DNA of 64,000 bases from Desulfopila inferna. Its GTDB lineage: Bacteria; Desulfobacterota; Desulfobulbia; Desulfobulbales; Desulfocapsaceae. Position numbers and translations under genes: made by a program. The stretch is from contig NZ_JAFFQE010000006.1 of NCBI RefSeq assembly GCF_016919005.1, forward strand, positions 186,001 to 250,000, written 5' to 3'. Below, one piece after another: positions 62,195 to 64,000 of this stretch (its first letter is position 1; every line of letters begins with the position of its first letter). The notes beneath the pieces were generated by a model, which was not told the DNA's origin, made no database searches, and saw nothing but the letters and a program-made list of their open reading frames with translations.

Positions 62195-62782
62195 ATGGTG
62201 CAAAAAAAACCGCCATCCCTCAATAAAACGCTGGATCTTACAGTGGATGATCTGATAGGCAAACAGTCTGTCAGAGCTACTTTTAAACTGCCTCAAGAGG
62301 TCATAGATCTCCTAGGTGTGATGTCTGGCCAATTGGGCATTAACAAAAAAACGCTTTTTGACCAGCTCATAGAAAACACATCCATTTTACGTAAGATTGC
62401 TCAAGAGGCGAAAAACTATCGACCCGACAGGGCCGGGTGGCGCCAAAAGACATTTGTGATAAGCAGGAATTCCCTGGATTTGCTCAACTCTATTTCCAGG
62501 CAGGAACATGTTTCCCGAAACCTGCTAGTGGAGATATCAATACAACGCCTCCTGCCGGTTGCTAAAACCGAGCTTGACAAGCATAACAACCGTAAAGAAT
62601 TACAGAAAGAAATGGCGGAGTATCTTATGCAGGGGAATAACCTTCTACGAAAATCGGCACAGCTGCTCGGCAAGGACGACAAGCTTCACGGAATGATAAA
62701 GGAGCAGATAGCCATCGCCAGAAAAAATCTTTCAGAGATAGAAATAATGATAGAGAAAGGAATGGTTATGGAGGACTGGTGA
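62195..62782 (+). CDS. Putative DNA-binding protein with two ribbon-helix-helix-like segments
   Basis: 195 residues from ATG 62195, with AAAGGAGAA 6 nt upstream. Residues about 27-60 (VRATFKLPQEVIDLLGVMSGQLGINKKTLFDQLIENT) and about 82-118 (KTFVISRNSLDLLNSISRQEHVSRNLLVEISIQRLL) each look like a beta-strand followed by two helices, i.e. an RHH unit, so the chain may form an intramolecular RHH dimer. The remaining C-terminus is helical. No named family recognised. It lies between the hsp20 pair (divergent) and a DnaJ-like gene, so it may regulate them. Confidence 0.6.
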   Translation: MVQKKPPSLNKTLDLTVDDLIGKQSVRATFKLPQEVIDLLGVMSGQLGINKKTLFDQLIENTSILRKIAQEAKNYRPDRAGWRQKTFVISRNSLDLLNSISRQEHVSRNLLVEISIQRLLPVAKTELDKHNNRKELQKEMAEYLMQGNNLLRKSAQLLGKDDKLHGMIKEQIAIARKNLSEIEIMIEKGMVMEDW

Positions 62783-62864
62783 TGATGTTAACCGATAAAA
62801 CAAAGCTCAGGTCCACCAAAGGCGGGTGGTAGTCGTGATCGCGAATTTTGAAGGAGGTTCTGTT

Positions 62865-63581
62865 ATGTCTAAGAACTACTACGTTATCCTGGGTATACCA
62901 TCCGACTCATCCCTGAGTGATATCAAATCCGCCTTCAGAAGGCTCGCCAAGGAATTTCATCCGGACTATTTCGGTAAAACCGAGTCCCCATTTCCTGCTA
63001 TCCAGGAGGCGTATTCGGTATTAAGCGATCCTGAACGGCGCAGAAAATACGATAATTCTCTTGATACAAACCGGGTTCAGACCGAAAGGAAGCAATTCAA
63101 CAAACCTTCTCGAACCTACGGCGGCGAGGTTGAACCACTCATTCCCGAAGGAAACAGAACTGAACCACTGCGGAGATCCTCGGTCGCTGCTTTCCGGTCT
63201 CTGCGTCCCGAATCCGATTCTCTCATTGATCGATTCTTTCATACCGCGTCAGAGAGGCGGCGTTATGGAAGAAACACGAAAAGACACAGGGAATTTTTGG
63301 TCACACTTTCAGAAGAGCAGGTAAGGCGAGGTGGACAGCTCCGCCTTCACGTTCCCTCACAAGTGCGATGCCCCGAGTGTGGCGGCAGCGGCAGCATGGG
63401 CTTTTACGAATGCCGCCGATGTTTTGGCAGCGGAACTCTTCAGGGTGAAATTCCACTTCTGCTGAATTATCCTGCCCATATTGCCGACAACCACTCCGTC
63501 CGGCTCACGCTTAATCGCTACGGCATAGCTGATCTTGGAATTACAGTCAGATTCAAGACGGAAGGCTCATCCGGAGACTGA
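62865..63581 (+). CDS. Reduced DnaJ-like protein with half zinc finger
   Basis: 238 residues from ATG 62865 (GGAGG 8 nt upstream). J-domain 1-65 with H32-P-D34, a variable polar linker (about 70-140), a short DnaJ_C strand region, then C169-x2-C172 (CPECGGSG) and C183-x2-C186 (CRRCFGSG): two CxxCxGxG units instead of the four of DnaJ. A short C-terminal beta part follows. It is probably a specialised Hsp70 partner. Downstream of the RHH-like gene by 82 nt. Confidence 0.8.
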   Translation: MSKNYYVILGIPSDSSLSDIKSAFRRLAKEFHPDYFGKTESPFPAIQEAYSVLSDPERRRKYDNSLDTNRVQTERKQFNKPSRTYGGEVEPLIPEGNRTEPLRRSSVAAFRSLRPESDSLIDRFFHTASERRRYGRNTKRHREFLVTLSEEQVRRGGQLRLHVPSQVRCPECGGSGSMGFYECRRCFGSGTLQGEIPLLLNYPAHIADNHSVRLTLNRYGIADLGITVRFKTEGSSGD

Positions 63582-64000
63582 AGGCAAAAACCGGAACCTT
63601 AATCCAATCGAATATGCGTAGTTAGGCTCGGAGTTACAGCAGATCGGAAACCCTTCGGGTTCACCAGAACGGGTTCGGCAAATCTCTCCAGCTGACTGAT
63701 CATATCAGCTTAACCAAAGACTCGACGACGGACCGTCAACCCCAAGAAAAAAGAAAGAATCCCTGGACAGCTTGTCAACCAGCCAGAGAAGCATCATAAA
63801 TAATCCCGATTCTTGGTGTTAGCACTTTAAACATTATGTCATATAGTTTCATCCAGCTGATTTCCCACTGTCCTTTCCGGCATAAGTTGTTTAGAAAATT
63901 TTGCCGGAAACCATCTCACGGTGGTGTGCTTTTAACAGGCGACGCTACTCTGATAAAAATAGGAAAATTATGTACCTTAGCTATTACAACCTAAGACATA
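63582..64000. other. Terminal intergenic stretch, no gene recognised
   Basis: No ORF with recognisable content. TTTCCGGCA (63874-63882) and TGCCGGAAA (63902-63910) form a 9-bp inverted repeat with a 19-nt loop. A half CIRCE-like TTAGCACT at 63818 has no partner half. Confidence 0.4.

Noticed and set aside
63814-63835. CIRCE (HrcA) operator TTAGCACT
   Set aside because: The second half GAGTGCTAA is missing.

Overview
The window looks like a chromosomal segment of a Desulfobacterota (deltaproteobacterial) anaerobe, most like the Desulfobulbales/Desulfocapsaceae group. This is an inference from gene content: a Psr/Phs-type molybdoenzyme respiratory module, UbiE/MenG-type quinone methylation, in-frame UGA selenoprotein genes, mnmH, bacteriohemerythrin, a small RRSG-xRR protein and tandem DUF1538 genes. 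No rRNA, tRNA, CRISPR array or complete insertion sequence was seen, and no phage or plasmid genes were recognised.

Layout. 1-1.9 kb: sucrose-phosphate synthase running off the left edge. 2.4-7.8 kb: a UbiA-family prenyltransferase, a complete bo3-type quinol oxidase operon (cyoABCD) and a 52-residue DUF2892 membrane protein. 7.9-13.5 kb (minus): a beta-phosphoglucomutase-like/trehalose-phosphatase fusion, an orphan histidine kinase and cydAB (bd oxidase). 13.7-17.4 kb (minus): a tightly overlapping four-gene operon eboD-eboE-ubiE-methyltransferase. 18.2-19.9 kb: type II NADH dehydrogenase and a rhodanese whose catalytic position is an in-frame UGA (probable selenocysteine). 20-25 kb (minus): a BHMT-like methyltransferase and a tesA/ybbP/ybbA set. 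25-27 kb: NADP isocitrate dehydrogenase and a CBS protein. 27.4-33.9 kb: monoheme cytochrome c, Psr/Phs-like Mo-FeS-NrfD complex and a DUF3373-like outer-membrane protein. 34-38 kb (minus): P-II protein with two DUF1538 membrane proteins, nhaA, nitroreductase. 38.7-41 kb: bacteriohemerythrin, M23 peptidase, and a second probable selenoprotein (peroxiredoxin-like, U-x-x-C). 41-47.4 kb: HAD hydrolase, a 123-bp tandem repeat array, slyX, an MFS exporter, DUF2237, a YgjP-like metalloprotease and mnmH. 47.8-64 kb: PilZ, DnaJ-like, esterase, TatD, DUF2238, NTT-like transporter, Tat-exported aldo/keto reductase, membrane polyferredoxin, a membrane-anchored IscU-like protein, DUF924, a cysteine-rich Rossmann protein, a YecA/SEC-C/pRiA4b fusion, two Hsp20 genes and a tandem-RHH protein with a reduced DnaJ.

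How it fits together. Two oxygen-reducing quinol oxidases, NDH-2, hemerythrin, a Sec-peroxiredoxin and a Sec-rhodanese suggest a quinone-linked anaerobe well equipped for oxygen and sulfur/redox stress. mnmH uses selenophosphate, which agrees with the Sec genes.

The most unusual content is (1) two selenoprotein genes that standard calling would split or lose, each with a perfect hairpin just after the UGA; (2) a MITE-like repeat family of about 11 copies in 64 kb, mostly at the 5' side of genes, one copy supplying the nhaA stop codon; (3) a second dispersed repeat family that has expanded into a 123-bp tandem array; (4) a palindromic repeat present in a long and a deleted form; and (5) a reduced ebo operon fused in transcription with quinone-type methyltransferases. 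All assignments are by reading motifs; no database search was run.
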